The notes under the pieces are model-generated. The model was not told the DNA's origin. It saw only the letters and a program-made list of their open reading frames with translations, and made no database searches. Made by a program: the position numbers and the translations under genes. Shown here piece by piece: positions 1 to 7,694 of a DNA stretch of 64,000 bases. Position 1 is the first letter of the stretch; each line of letters starts with the position of its first letter. The stretch lies in the IMG/VR virus record IMGVR_UViG_3300007512_000010, positions 1 to 64,000 of that record; one strand, written 5' to 3'. The DNA comes from a virus.

Positions 1-1
1 G

Positions 2-952
2 GAGGATTATCGAATTACAGCGGCTGAGGGCCTAGAGGATATTCAGGGAATTCGATTGGCTCGGGACGCCTCGGCAAACCGGTTTGATAGTAATCGTCAG
101 AGCATCCTTAGGGGAGCAAGAGAAGCTTCCGAGATGAGTGGGGGTAGCTGGCGTTATACGAATAGGCTTAAACAAGCTGCCGAGAGATACCACACTGGGC
201 GAGGATCATCAACACGCGCTGGCCGTGGCCGGGAAGGGCGGAGCCTGGAGTATAGCGAAGATTGGCATATCGCTGGTAGGCAGGATTTCATGGATACCAT
301 CCAAATCCGCCTGAGAGGATCAGCGCCCGACGCCGAACCCGAAGATAGACGAGCCGCTATTGATGCTGGTGGCATCATGGATATGGATGACTTCTCTAGG
401 CTGTCCGCAGAGTTGTTGGAAGAAGATGATGCGGGCCTTCGGGATCTTGGTCAGGTGGCTGCACAGGCTGGCCGTTACCGACGAGCCTTCCGTACACGGG
501 GAGGAATGGGTAAAGGACGAGATCAGGTAACAGTGGCTGAGGCACTAGGAATTCGATTTACTGGCTCCTCGGCTACTAACGACAGAGCTTTCCTTCGTAA
601 TGAAGACGGCGGCGTCATGTCTATGCAGTTGGAAGGCCAACTAAGGACAATGGCCCGAGATGCTTTACGGGCTACGTCACCAGATGGTCAAGAGGTCACC
701 AACTCTCAGATCGAAACCCGTATGGGTCAGATGATGAGCGCTATCCGAAGCGGACAGGATGATGGTTACGAGACCCTTACCAGACTTCTGTCTACTCAGG
801 GCGCACCGAGCAATCCCAATGCGAGTGCTAATGCGCCTGGGGGTGCGGGTAATACTAGCCAACTGAGTGCACAAAACGCAGCACTTGCTGGTGAGGTCCA
901 GACGTTGATCTCGACCATCCGCTCAATTAACACACAGACAAGTGGGGGCTAA
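2..952 (+). CDS. Unknown virion-region protein, 5' end cut off by window
   Basis: The reading frame is open from the first bases of the window, so the true start lies upstream. A TTG at 56 is not a convincing start. The visible 316 residues are hydrophilic and rich in Arg, Ala and Gly, with no membrane segment. An internal repeat can be seen: a stretch near bases 14-60 (ITAAEGLEDIQGIR) recurs near 523-560 as VTVAEALGIR, and both copies share the DNA strings GGCTGAGG and GGAATTCGATT. The C-terminus (about the last 35 residues) is Ser/Ala/Gln-rich and probably helical. The next gene starts two bases after the stop, so they are probably co-translated. I do not recognise the family. Its position before probable ejected proteins suggests an internal or structural virion protein, but that is inference. 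Confidence 0.75.
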   Translation, partial: EDYRITAAEGLEDIQGIRLARDASANRFDSNRQSILRGAREASEMSGGSWRYTNRLKQAAERYHTGRGSSTRAGRGREGRSLEYSEDWHIAGRQDFMDTIQIRLRGSAPDAEPEDRRAAIDAGGIMDMDDFSRLSAELLEEDDAGLRDLGQVAAQAGRYRRAFRTRGGMGKGRDQVTVAEALGIRFTGSSATNDRAFLRNEDGGVMSMQLEGQLRTMARDALRATSPDGQEVTNSQIETRMGQMMSAIRSGQDDGYETLTRLLSTQGAPSNPNASANAPGGAGNTSQLSAQNAALAGEVQTLISTIRSINTQTSGG

Positions 953-954
953 TA

Positions 955-1311
955 ATGTTTAACCCATTAAAGCTATCTCTATCTGGCATTGACGCCATTA
1001 GCAGCATTCTTCAGAGCGAGAAGGATAGGAATCCCTCTGCTCCAAAGGAAGCGTTTGAGAACCAAGAGTTTGAGGGAAACCCCCTTGTCGAGTTTTTAAG
1101 TCACGGTGAGGGGCTTAATGAGATTTCGACAACGTACTCTTTTGGGGATGGTACACACCACATACGAGTTCTAAATCTTGCTTCTCCTGATATTATGCTA
1201 GTACATCAGAGTCGTATGGTGGGCTTCTATAAGAAGCTTGGCTCTGGGCGAGAGATTCGCGAAGTACAGCGGGATGTTAAGAACGTACTCGTGAAAGACG
1301 TGCGGTATTAG
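955..1311 (+). CDS. Unknown small protein (118 aa)
   Basis: This 118-residue protein starts at ATG two bases after the previous stop and ends nine bases before the next start. It is soluble and mixed-charge, with no signal peptide, membrane helix or repeat. The middle (residues 42-85) has alternating hydrophobic residues typical of beta structure (STTYSFGDGTHHIRVLNL), and the C-terminal 35 residues are basic and helical. It resembles small joining or completion proteins in size and place, but there is no family signature. The tight spacing and shared strand make it a real gene. Confidence 0.7.
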   Translation: MFNPLKLSLSGIDAISSILQSEKDRNPSAPKEAFENQEFEGNPLVEFLSHGEGLNEISTTYSFGDGTHHIRVLNLASPDIMLVHQSRMVGFYKKLGSGREIREVQRDVKNVLVKDVRY

Positions 1312-1320
1312 GAACTAATA

Positions 1321-3375
1321 ATGGCCACTAAGGAAGAAATACACCGCTTAGCGGACAAGAAGGGCATCCCTTGGGATAATGACCCTAAGTTCAAGAAGTG
1401 GTCTAAGGGCCTTACGGGCACAGCCTGCTTGGACAAGATGTCTCCGAAGCAGCTTGCTAGAGTAAAGAAAGCGTTATTAGCGGCTAGAGCTAGTAAAGAG
1501 AAAACGGCACTAGCTAACGAGACTAAAGAACATGCACTCATGGGTGCTGGCGCTACTGGTGCACTAACCGGGGCCAAGAAATTCCAGTTAGGAGATTTCA
1601 CTGGTAGGTATACGCTTTATCATGGGACTGACCCCCAAACTGCCGCAAGAATTAGAGCGGAAGGGCTCCTCCCGAAAGGGGCTACTGGCCAAGGGGGCAG
1701 TATCAGCAACATCCTCGACCCTGCTACACAGGGTAGGGGGAAGAACTTAGTCTTCGCCACCAATAGGAGCGGTGGGCTACTTAGCTCTATACACCCACTG
1801 GGGGGAGTAGGAACCGCTCGAACCTATGCGGCGCAGCAAACGGTAATAAAGAAGTATCTCGACAGAGGATTGTCCCCCAAAGAGGCCGTACAAAAGGCAA
1901 GAATAGAACTAGGGATGAACCCTGGGCAGTTCCATACCAAAGGTAAAGTAGTAAAAATGCGTGTCCCTCTAGAGGAGATGCGTGCTGCTGGTAGGATAGT
2001 CCCGAACCCCGAGGTGGTTGATCGGATAGCCGACACCAAACTCATGCATGGCGAGGGATCGGCTCTTCATCGGCTCAATAGGTTCTTCTCTGAGCGGATG
2101 ATGGGTGAGAAAGGCGGTACGTACGCCATTAAAGGCGGAGTTCCAACTAAGTACATCCCTGGGTCTGACGACTATAGTCGAGTCACACTAAAAGAGGTTG
2201 CTAAACATATAAGAGCAAACCCAAGGCTTGTTGCTAGGGGTTCTGGTTCTATCGCTTTGGGTCTCGGTGGGACTGCTTTGCTAGCGTCTCAACTAAAAAA
2301 GCGGTCGGACAGAATCAAAGCGAGCAAGGAGAAGACAGCCGGTAGGCTTGCCGAGGTAATTAAAGCCCTAAAAGGGATGCCTAAGGATGAAGCGGCTGTC
2401 ACCGCGCTTGGCGTGGTCGCCCCAGCGCCAGGAACAAGCGTTGTTTTCCCGGCAGTGTACAAAGGTGTTAAAAGCACAATCAAACATGGCCCCCCTGGAT
2501 CTTCACAGCGCGGGATGCACGACGCTATGAAGAAGTTGTTGGCGCAAAAGCAGGCAGACAAGGATTGGGCAGACCTCCTAACTTGGAAGCTAGGTTCTGT
2601 TACCAAGATGGCAGCGACGGAGAGGGTGCCTATTCCTCGGTTTGAGATAGATATGGACGCTATCATGGCACCCCTGCGGGATAGTCTAAATGAGATCACT
2701 ACATCCGCAAAGCCCAAGAAAGCACCTAAGGTAGATCTAAAAGACATCACTGTTGAGCCTAAGTATCGTGGGCGTACCTGGGCTGGGGGCACAGTCATTT
2801 GGAGGATGAAGCACAAGGGCAAAGAGATTGGCAGCATCACTACAAAAGGCAATCAAGTAAGTTTATCTGGTCTTGATGAGGCTTACCGAGGCCAAGGGCT
2901 TGGTCGGCATATGTACAAAGAAGTCTTACGGAATATGCCGGAAGGCAAGATGTACAGCGACACAGTCTTGTCTGACCAAGGAAGGCGTGCGTGGCGGTCT
3001 CTTCATAATAAGGGGGACGCTAAGGTTCTTCGACAACGACAGTGGCTCGGTGTATCGCGTAGTCCGACGAACTTTGGAGGTAGCCCCCAGCACTTTAATA
3101 CCGGGCTTCGGGCTCACTATCGGGCACGCATCCCCAAGGACCAGATGGCGAAACTTGTCGCCGGATCTCCTGAAGCGATTATTCGTTCAAAGATAGCGCC
3201 AACGCTTGGGGAGAACGTTAGACGGATTGGTACAAAATCGCTTATAGGCGCTCTTGCCGCCTCTTATCTAGGTGCTGCTGGTTACGGTATGTACAACGAG
3301 CTTAAACCTAAAAAGAAGCGTAAGACAAAGCAAGCCTCTGGCATGTGGGCTGTTCTGACTGAGGGGGCCGCATGA
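1321..3375 (+). CDS. Multi-domain protein: ADP-ribosyltransferase-like + GNAT acetyltransferase-like
   Basis: This 684-residue protein has an AGGA ribosome site just upstream. Residues 1-55 form a small basic helical domain (IHRLADKKGIPW). Residues 97-283 look like an ADP-ribosyltransferase of the H-Y-E/Q class: LYHGT (His101), GLLP, VFATN near 144-148, a Tyr at 169, FHTKGKVVKMRVPLEE at 204-219 and a closing GGVPTKYIPG at 272-281. A Gly/Ala-rich hydrophobic helix at 308-325 leads to a basic linker and KASKEKTAG (333-341). RASKEKTAL also occurs at 56-64. Residues 475-580 contain a GNAT acetyl-CoA loop, YRGQGLGRHMYKEVL (522-536). A second hydrophobic helix at 640-658 is followed by a lysine-rich tail with KTKQASG. 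Transfer of ADP-ribose or acetyl groups to host proteins is likely from family knowledge. T4 Alt is a precedent for a virion-packaged ART. Targets are unknown. The 3' end overlaps the next gene by four bases (ATGA). Confidence 0.8.
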   Translation: MATKEEIHRLADKKGIPWDNDPKFKKWSKGLTGTACLDKMSPKQLARVKKALLAARASKEKTALANETKEHALMGAGATGALTGAKKFQLGDFTGRYTLYHGTDPQTAARIRAEGLLPKGATGQGGSISNILDPATQGRGKNLVFATNRSGGLLSSIHPLGGVGTARTYAAQQTVIKKYLDRGLSPKEAVQKARIELGMNPGQFHTKGKVVKMRVPLEEMRAAGRIVPNPEVVDRIADTKLMHGEGSALHRLNRFFSERMMGEKGGTYAIKGGVPTKYIPGSDDYSRVTLKEVAKHIRANPRLVARGSGSIALGLGGTALLASQLKKRSDRIKASKEKTAGRLAEVIKALKGMPKDEAAVTALGVVAPAPGTSVVFPAVYKGVKSTIKHGPPGSSQRGMHDAMKKLLAQKQADKDWADLLTWKLGSVTKMAATERVPIPRFEIDMDAIMAPLRDSLNEITTSAKPKKAPKVDLKDITVEPKYRGRTWAGGTVIWRMKHKGKEIGSITTKGNQVSLSGLDEAYRGQGLGRHMYKEVLRNMPEGKMYSDTVLSDQGRRAWRSLHNKGDAKVLRQRQWLGVSRSPTNFGGSPQHFNTGLRAHYRARIPKDQMAKLVAGSPEAIIRSKIAPTLGENVRRIGTKSLIGALAASYLGAAGYGMYNELKPKKKRKTKQASGMWAVLTEGAA

Positions 3376-5846
3376 GCAAATCCGATAATAACGATAGTGC
3401 TGCTCCCGCATTAGTGGGTGGAGTAGCGGGCGTACTTCCCTTTGCTGGGGCAGTTGGTGACCGGAATGTAATGAGCCCCGCACAGGGTCCACAGGTTAAA
3501 TCGCTTAAGCAGTTGGCTAGTAAGGCCAAGCCCGGTGATGTTCTTATGGCTGGAGCGCCAGGAACAACTGTCCGAGGAGCCTTCAATAAGGCGTTTATCA
3601 ATTTAGGTATTGGTCGACCTGCTGCGTATCACCCCACTATTGTGGAAGGCATTTCTCCTGATGGTCGCCTTACTATTTTGGAGCACGGGCCAAAGGGTGG
3701 TTGGCAACGCAAAACATTATCGGCTAATAGCGCTTCAAGCCTAAGCCTACTTAGACCAAAAGATGGAACGCGTGCCTTAGGCACCGTCCAAACTGCCCAA
3801 CGATACGTCGCTGCCAATGAAAGCTTGGGCAAAGCCCTGGCAGCTAGAGGGTTGTCACCTGAGCAGGTGACTGCTGTACAAAAGAAGGCGTACTCTCACC
3901 GGTTAAATCCGGCCATCGGCTTTAGAGAACTCTTTTTACCTAAGGTTAGTGAGACAGGGCTAAAGGTTCGTGCCCAGCGCAAGGGGGCTGATCAGGCTCT
4001 TCTACACTTTGAGCAAAACATCGACAACATTGCCGATGAGCTTGCTGGCAAGGTGAAGGCTGGAAAGGGCATTAGTGTTTCTGACCTCAAGTGCCTTGGT
4101 GGTGTGTGCACAACGACAGCCGCTAAAGCAGGAGTTCCGGTAAGAGGTGGAACAACACTGTCTCATGCTTCCCCACGGGATATCCTTGCTTCCGGCCAAC
4201 TTACGAATATTGGTCATAAGCCTGCGGAGGGCTCAACTAGATTGTCCCGCAGGATTTTCCACAAGGCACTTCAGCATGGACCCACTGCTGTTCGTGCTGG
4301 CGCTGGGATTGGCTTGGGAACTTTGGCTTACAAAGGGGCCAAGAAGCTTTGGGGTAATGACGCTAGTAAAACAGCGGCTGTTGCTGCCGCCGCTCCTGCT
4401 GCCGCTGGCGCAAGCTACGGTGGTGAGCTTACTGCTGCGGGTGTTGGTGCTGGCTTGATAGCCCCAAGGGCCACGCAACCATTATTTAGTAAAGAAGTAA
4501 CTCGGTACACACCGGGTAAGCCCATTAATATTTATTACACTGATCCTGCACGGGGTAGAGGACACTTCCAACAAGCGCAGAATATTGCCAAGGCACTAGA
4601 GGCTAGAGGGGTTCCCTACAATCTAGTCAATGTAGAAGAGAAGTTCACGTCGCCAGCAGCAAGAAAGAAGCTGATTGAAACCTACGATAAAGTACGAAGG
4701 GGCGAGATATCTCAAGGTGAGTGGAAGCGGGCTTGGACCCAGTTCTATGCGAAAGAGGTAGATAAGGGTGCTTTGAAAGCACACGCTAAAGCGGGTGGTG
4801 GAACCATCCTGACCAATCCCGGACTTGCTCCTTGGATGCGTGGCGCAGGACCGGCGAACGTTGTTATCTCTGATCCTAGTAAGGCGATGATGGAAACGCC
4901 TTTAGGGACCTCTTGGTCTAGAGCGCAAGACATTAAGTATGTGCCCAAGGGGGTTGAAGGCTATACCGGACAACATGTTCGAAGAGTAGCTAACGTCCCA
5001 GTTGACCCAGGCATGTTCCAGAGAGGAACTACGCCCGTCTTTGGTGCGGGAACAGCAAACGTTACTGTCTCTGGTGGTGGCACAGGAACAGATGTAGTCA
5101 AGCAGGTTCAGCAACTACTTCAGTCAAAGACACAAACCATTGGTGGTAAGCCAATCACCATCCACGCGTTATCGGCAAATATGGCCAAACGCGACCCTAA
5201 ACAGTTTGCTGCGCTGCAGGATCTTGCCAGACAAAATCCGGGCAGGATCAAGGTGCATGGGCTGTTGGAGCCAGAGCAGATCAGGAATGTATTCCAACAG
5301 GCCGACATGAATGTTCTTAGGCCTCATGGAACTATGGGCACTGAGGCTATGCTGGCTAAGAAGCCTATGATTCTTACTGCGCGTGGCGGTGTTGGACCCG
5401 GAGGAAATCTCGCGTGGGCACCGGGCATGAACCTTTCCAATGCACGGAGGTTTCAGCAGTTAACTGATGCACCTATGGCGGGACTTGGTGGGCAAACGAC
5501 ACAAGCGAACCTTGGTCAAGTGTTTGATGAGAGCCTTGGAAAGACAGACGAGCTTGCTAAAGGTGTTCAACGAGGAGCTTCTGGAGTAAAAGACACTGCT
5601 ACTGGAATCGTTGATGATATTATTAAAAACCCTAGAGTAAAGGCTCGTGGAAGGATACCCTTCTCCAAGCCGGTCGCTATGGCTGGTGGTGGTTTGATAG
5701 CCGCTGCTGGAGCTAAAGCGCTGTGGGATAGACATCGAGCTAAAACTGCTGAGGTTTATGAGCTAGATGCTGATATGACTGTCGAAGGCTACCAGAGAGG
5801 GCTGAATAAGGCCTCTGCTGTTATGTCCCTTATTAGTGAGGAATAA
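3372..5846 (+). CDS. Multi-domain protein: permuted papain-like hydrolase + GT-B glycosyltransferase-like
   Basis: This 824-residue protein is translationally coupled to the gene before it. Residues 40-260 look like a circularly permuted NlpC/P60 (YiiX/LRAT-type) domain: KPGDVLMAG (53-61), a His in YHPTIVEG (His87) and, much later, a Cys in GGVCTTTA (Cys246; Cys241 is close by). Residues 383-720 fit a GT-B fold of the MurG/diacylglycerol glucosyltransferase type: INIYYTDPARGRGHFQQAQ (385-403) matches the N-terminal glycine loop. VTVSGGGTG (564-572) matches the start of the second Rossmann domain. RPHGTMGTEAMLAKKPMIL (650-668) matches the nucleotide-sugar binding motif. Gly/Ala helices near 309-322, 335-363 and 768-784 are followed by ASKTAAV (331-337) and RAKTAEV (789-795). 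Acceptor and donor are unknown. Amidase, peptidase and acyl-transfer activities are all possible for the first domain. The GT call is the stronger of the two. Confidence 0.78.
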   Translation: MSKSDNNDSAAPALVGGVAGVLPFAGAVGDRNVMSPAQGPQVKSLKQLASKAKPGDVLMAGAPGTTVRGAFNKAFINLGIGRPAAYHPTIVEGISPDGRLTILEHGPKGGWQRKTLSANSASSLSLLRPKDGTRALGTVQTAQRYVAANESLGKALAARGLSPEQVTAVQKKAYSHRLNPAIGFRELFLPKVSETGLKVRAQRKGADQALLHFEQNIDNIADELAGKVKAGKGISVSDLKCLGGVCTTTAAKAGVPVRGGTTLSHASPRDILASGQLTNIGHKPAEGSTRLSRRIFHKALQHGPTAVRAGAGIGLGTLAYKGAKKLWGNDASKTAAVAAAAPAAAGASYGGELTAAGVGAGLIAPRATQPLFSKEVTRYTPGKPINIYYTDPARGRGHFQQAQNIAKALEARGVPYNLVNVEEKFTSPAARKKLIETYDKVRRGEISQGEWKRAWTQFYAKEVDKGALKAHAKAGGGTILTNPGLAPWMRGAGPANVVISDPSKAMMETPLGTSWSRAQDIKYVPKGVEGYTGQHVRRVANVPVDPGMFQRGTTPVFGAGTANVTVSGGGTGTDVVKQVQQLLQSKTQTIGGKPITIHALSANMAKRDPKQFAALQDLARQNPGRIKVHGLLEPEQIRNVFQQADMNVLRPHGTMGTEAMLAKKPMILTARGGVGPGGNLAWAPGMNLSNARRFQQLTDAPMAGLGGQTTQANLGQVFDESLGKTDELAKGVQRGASGVKDTATGIVDDIIKNPRVKARGRIPFSKPVAMAGGGLIAAAGAKALWDRHRAKTAEVYELDADMTVEGYQRGLNKASAVMSLISEE

Positions 5847-5847
5847 G

Positions 5848-6363
5848 ATGAACCCTTTAGAGAAATACACGGCCAAGAAGAAGCTTATCGAGAAGCTTGC
5901 CGACATAATGGTTGGTCCACGGAATGACAAGGGTGCTGTAACGACCGCTGGCGGAATATTTATCGGCGTTCCCGGAGACAAGAAGGACCCAGGATACGGA
6001 GCAAAAACCCGGAAAGCGGCTGAGAGAATCTCCGAGCTTATAAAAGAGAAGGGTTCGATCCAACGTGCTAGGCAGGCATACGCCAAAGAGAACCCGTCCC
6101 ACTACATTACAGCGGCGTTTAAGCGCGAGAAGAAGCCCTCGTCAGGGTTCCTTGGGTACAAGAAGTTATTCGGCGGGAAGAAATATAAGTCTTCGGTAAG
6201 CTCGTACGCTGACCGGTCCAAAAAACCAAGGATTTTCGTACGGGCTGGCCAAAGTGCGGGCTACCAGCAAAGATCTCTCTACAGAGAGGTGGCCCGAGGT
6301 TTAAGAGACAACGAACTAAATCAACCCCACGTGGCTAAAAAAGACAGGGTGGTATACGTATGA
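5848..6363 (+). CDS. Unknown basic protein with LEKY-x-AKKK N-terminus (171 aa)
   Basis: I start it at the ATG at 5848, not the in-frame GTG at 5836. GAGG at 5838-5841 is correctly spaced for the ATG, and the resulting N-terminus MNPLEKYTAKKKL matches two other small proteins nearby (at 7013 and 7327). The protein is strongly basic and rich in Lys, Arg, Ser and Tyr. It has no catalytic motif and no clear membrane helix. Residues 95-130 (RKPSSGFLGYKKLFGG-like region) and the C-terminal YREVARGLRDNEL suggest a folded domain of unknown type. It overlaps the next start by four bases. The function is unknown. Shared N-terminus and company suggest a virion internal protein. Confidence 0.75.
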   Translation: MNPLEKYTAKKKLIEKLADIMVGPRNDKGAVTTAGGIFIGVPGDKKDPGYGAKTRKAAERISELIKEKGSIQRARQAYAKENPSHYITAAFKREKKPSSGFLGYKKLFGGKKYKSSVSSYADRSKKPRIFVRAGQSAGYQQRSLYREVARGLRDNELNQPHVAKKDRVVYV

Positions 6364-7016
6364 GTACCCCAGAACAATACAACGAACACCAGCAAAAGCT
6401 GGGTCTATTTACAAGTAGTCAGGTTGCACATCTTGTCCGGTTTTGGCAGGAAAACCACAATCTCGAAGCAGATGGGTACTGTGGCCCCAAAACACAGGGT
6501 TCTCTTTTAGACGCTATGTACGACACTACCGAAGAGCCAAGTAGTCTTGGTGCTCTGGCGCTCAATGTAGCGATTGGAGAGATCGGTAATGGCGAAGAAG
6601 GAGGAAATAACTCTGGACAGCATGTGGCAAGATATCACGGAATCGATGATGACGGCGATGATGATGACGATGGTGCTTGGTGCGCTAGCTTTGTTAGTTA
6701 TTGTTGCCGCACTGCGGCTTCTCGGCTCGATATTGATCTTCCCTTTCGCTCTTCCCGTGGTGCTAAGTCGTTGTATAAGAAGATAGGCGAGGCAGGCAGC
6801 TACACAACCAATCCGTTACCGGGTGATGTTGTGTGTTGGGATCGGGGCAAACCGGGTTCTTGGCAAGGCCACATAGGCTTCGTCGAAAAGGTAGAAAACG
6901 GTATTCTATACACTATAGAGGGTAATACAGGTCGTTTCCCTTCAACTGTACATCGAATTAAACATGACTTAGATAGGGAAGACCGCCTTATCGGATTTGC
7001 GAGGATGCCAGCATGA
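6360..7016 (+). CDS. Peptidoglycan-binding + CHAP/NlpC-type cysteine hydrolase (endolysin or tail lysin)
   Basis: This 218-residue protein likely cuts cell-wall peptide bonds. Residues 12-52 form a PG_binding_1 repeat (VRFWQENHNLEADGYCGPKTQ). Residues 65-215 are a cysteine amidase/peptidase core: WCASFVSYCC carries the nucleophile Cys108, GDVVCW (155-160) is the usual second strand, HIGFVE gives His171 and IEGNTG (186-191) the third polar residue. Just before the nucleophile lies an Asp-rich loop, DDDGDDDDDGAWC (residues 96-108), reminiscent of the calcium-binding D-x-D-G of CHAP lysins but longer. There is no signal peptide or membrane anchor, so release would need a holin, or the protein could act as a tail-tip lysin. 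It overlaps both neighbours by four bases, which ties its expression to the putative ejected proteins rather than to a separate lysis unit. Confidence 0.88.
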   Translation: MSTPEQYNEHQQKLGLFTSSQVAHLVRFWQENHNLEADGYCGPKTQGSLLDAMYDTTEEPSSLGALALNVAIGEIGNGEEGGNNSGQHVARYHGIDDDGDDDDDGAWCASFVSYCCRTAASRLDIDLPFRSSRGAKSLYKKIGEAGSYTTNPLPGDVVCWDRGKPGSWQGHIGFVEKVENGILYTIEGNTGRFPSTVHRIKHDLDREDRLIGFARMPA

Positions 7017-7327
7017 TGACTGCCTTAGAAAAGTATGCCGCTAAGCGAAAGCTTGCCGCCTTGCTCAAGGAAGCGAAGATCCCTGGCTGGGCTAAGCAGT
7101 TCGCAGTCCAAGATGGAAACATTATTAACATTATCAAATGGCCGAAGTCCAAGAGGTTACAGGCTAAGCTGAAGATGCTTCAGCGTGGTAGGGCTAACGC
7201 ACCCCGACACAGGAAAGGCGGATTTAACCCCTCCTTTGCAGGAAAGCCGGGGTCTGGAAAACCGGAGGGCGGTTGGCCAAAGGGTAGCATGATGGACGAA
7301 TGGCGAAGACAGGCGGGTAGACAATAA
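7013..7327 (+). CDS. Small basic protein with LEKYAAKRKL N-terminus (104 aa)
   Basis: It starts at ATG 7013 (a second ATG follows at 7016), with GAGGA at 7001-7005 and a four-base overlap with the lysin gene. The N-terminus MMTALEKYAAKRKLAALLKEA is closely related to those of the genes at 5848 and 7327. After residue 25 it becomes a Lys/Arg/Gly-rich, low-complexity, probably disordered or nucleic-acid-binding segment (RRGGFNPSF-like, PGSGKPEGGWPKG). There is no enzyme motif. It shares one base with the next gene (TAATG). The role is unknown; a virion-packaged DNA-binding or cargo protein is possible. Confidence 0.72.
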   Translation: MMTALEKYAAKRKLAALLKEAKIPGWAKQFAVQDGNIINIIKWPKSKRLQAKLKMLQRGRANAPRHRKGGFNPSFAGKPGSGKPEGGWPKGSMMDEWRRQAGRQ

Positions 7328-7614
7328 TGAACGCTCTAGAAAAATACGCCGCTAAGAAACACTTAGCGAAGGAACTCCAAAAGGTTGCCTTCCTCGGTGC
7401 TGTCATGAAGGGTGTGAAGGCCGCACGCCATGGCCTGACCCGCGCTCTTCCTCTCACCTCCCCTCTTTCTCGGGGCGCAACAAAGGCAACCGCTGCTGCA
7501 GCCGGGGCGACCGGTGGCGCTGCTGCTGTTGGCGCTGCTGGAAAGGCCGGTGACGCCGTGCTTCGTATGAAACGACGCTGGCAACCTGCGAAGCCACCTG
7601 CGGTGGGGAAGTAG
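7327..7614 (+). CDS. Small Ala/Gly-rich protein with LEKYAAKKHL N-terminus (95 aa)
   Basis: It starts with MNALEKYAAKKHLAKELQKVAF, the third copy of the shared N-terminal motif, here ending in QKVAF (a K-x-A). Residues 52-80 are almost entirely Ala and Gly with a few Thr and Val, so they form a weakly hydrophobic helix like those in the large proteins at 1321 and 3372. A basic tail (RMKRRW, residues 81-86) follows. This gives the order leader, Gly/Ala helix, basic end, which is a minimal version of the cassette found in larger proteins of the window. The stop is followed by an 80-base gap holding a candidate promoter. No function is recognised. Confidence 0.72.
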   Translation: MNALEKYAAKKHLAKELQKVAFLGAVMKGVKAARHGLTRALPLTSPLSRGATKATAAAAGATGGAAAVGAAGKAGDAVLRMKRRWQPAKPPAVGK

Positions 7615-7629
7615 TGATTAGGTATTTTA

Positions 7630-7658
7630 TTGATTGGTGTACGAACTTAACAAATAAT
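7630..7658 (+). promoter_or_regulatory. Candidate sigma-70-type promoter
   Basis: TTGATT (7630-7635) and AATAAT (7653-7658) are separated by exactly 17 bases. This matches TTGACA at four of six positions and TATAAT at five of six. It lies in one of the few real gaps and points at the small-protein/histone/adhesin genes. It may be read by the host sigma or by the phage factor encoded at 21468. Confidence 0.45.
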
Positions 7659-7671
7659 CACGTAACGTGAT
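7657..7671. promoter_or_regulatory. Perfect 7-bp dyad, possible operator
   Basis: ATCACGT, one A, then ACGTGAT form a perfect inverted repeat. It overlaps the last two bases of the candidate -10 box and covers the expected start point near 7665, which is a typical place for a repressor site. With a one-base loop it cannot form a good RNA hairpin, so a protein-binding site is the better reading. Confidence 0.4.
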
Positions 7672-7694
7672 ATACAACAAAACAGGAGGACAAT

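Noticed and set aside
2289-2852. 187-codon open frame on the - strand
   Set aside because: It lies wholly inside the ART/GNAT gene, has no ribosome site and its translation is a Ser/Leu-rich shadow of the + strand gene.
2873-3196. 107-codon + strand frame overlapping the GNAT region
   Set aside because: It runs in another frame through the acetyltransferase motif of a much longer, better supported gene.
5836-5847. GTG start for the small basic protein at 5848
   Set aside because: The ATG four codons later gives the N-terminus shared with two neighbours and has better ribosome-site spacing.
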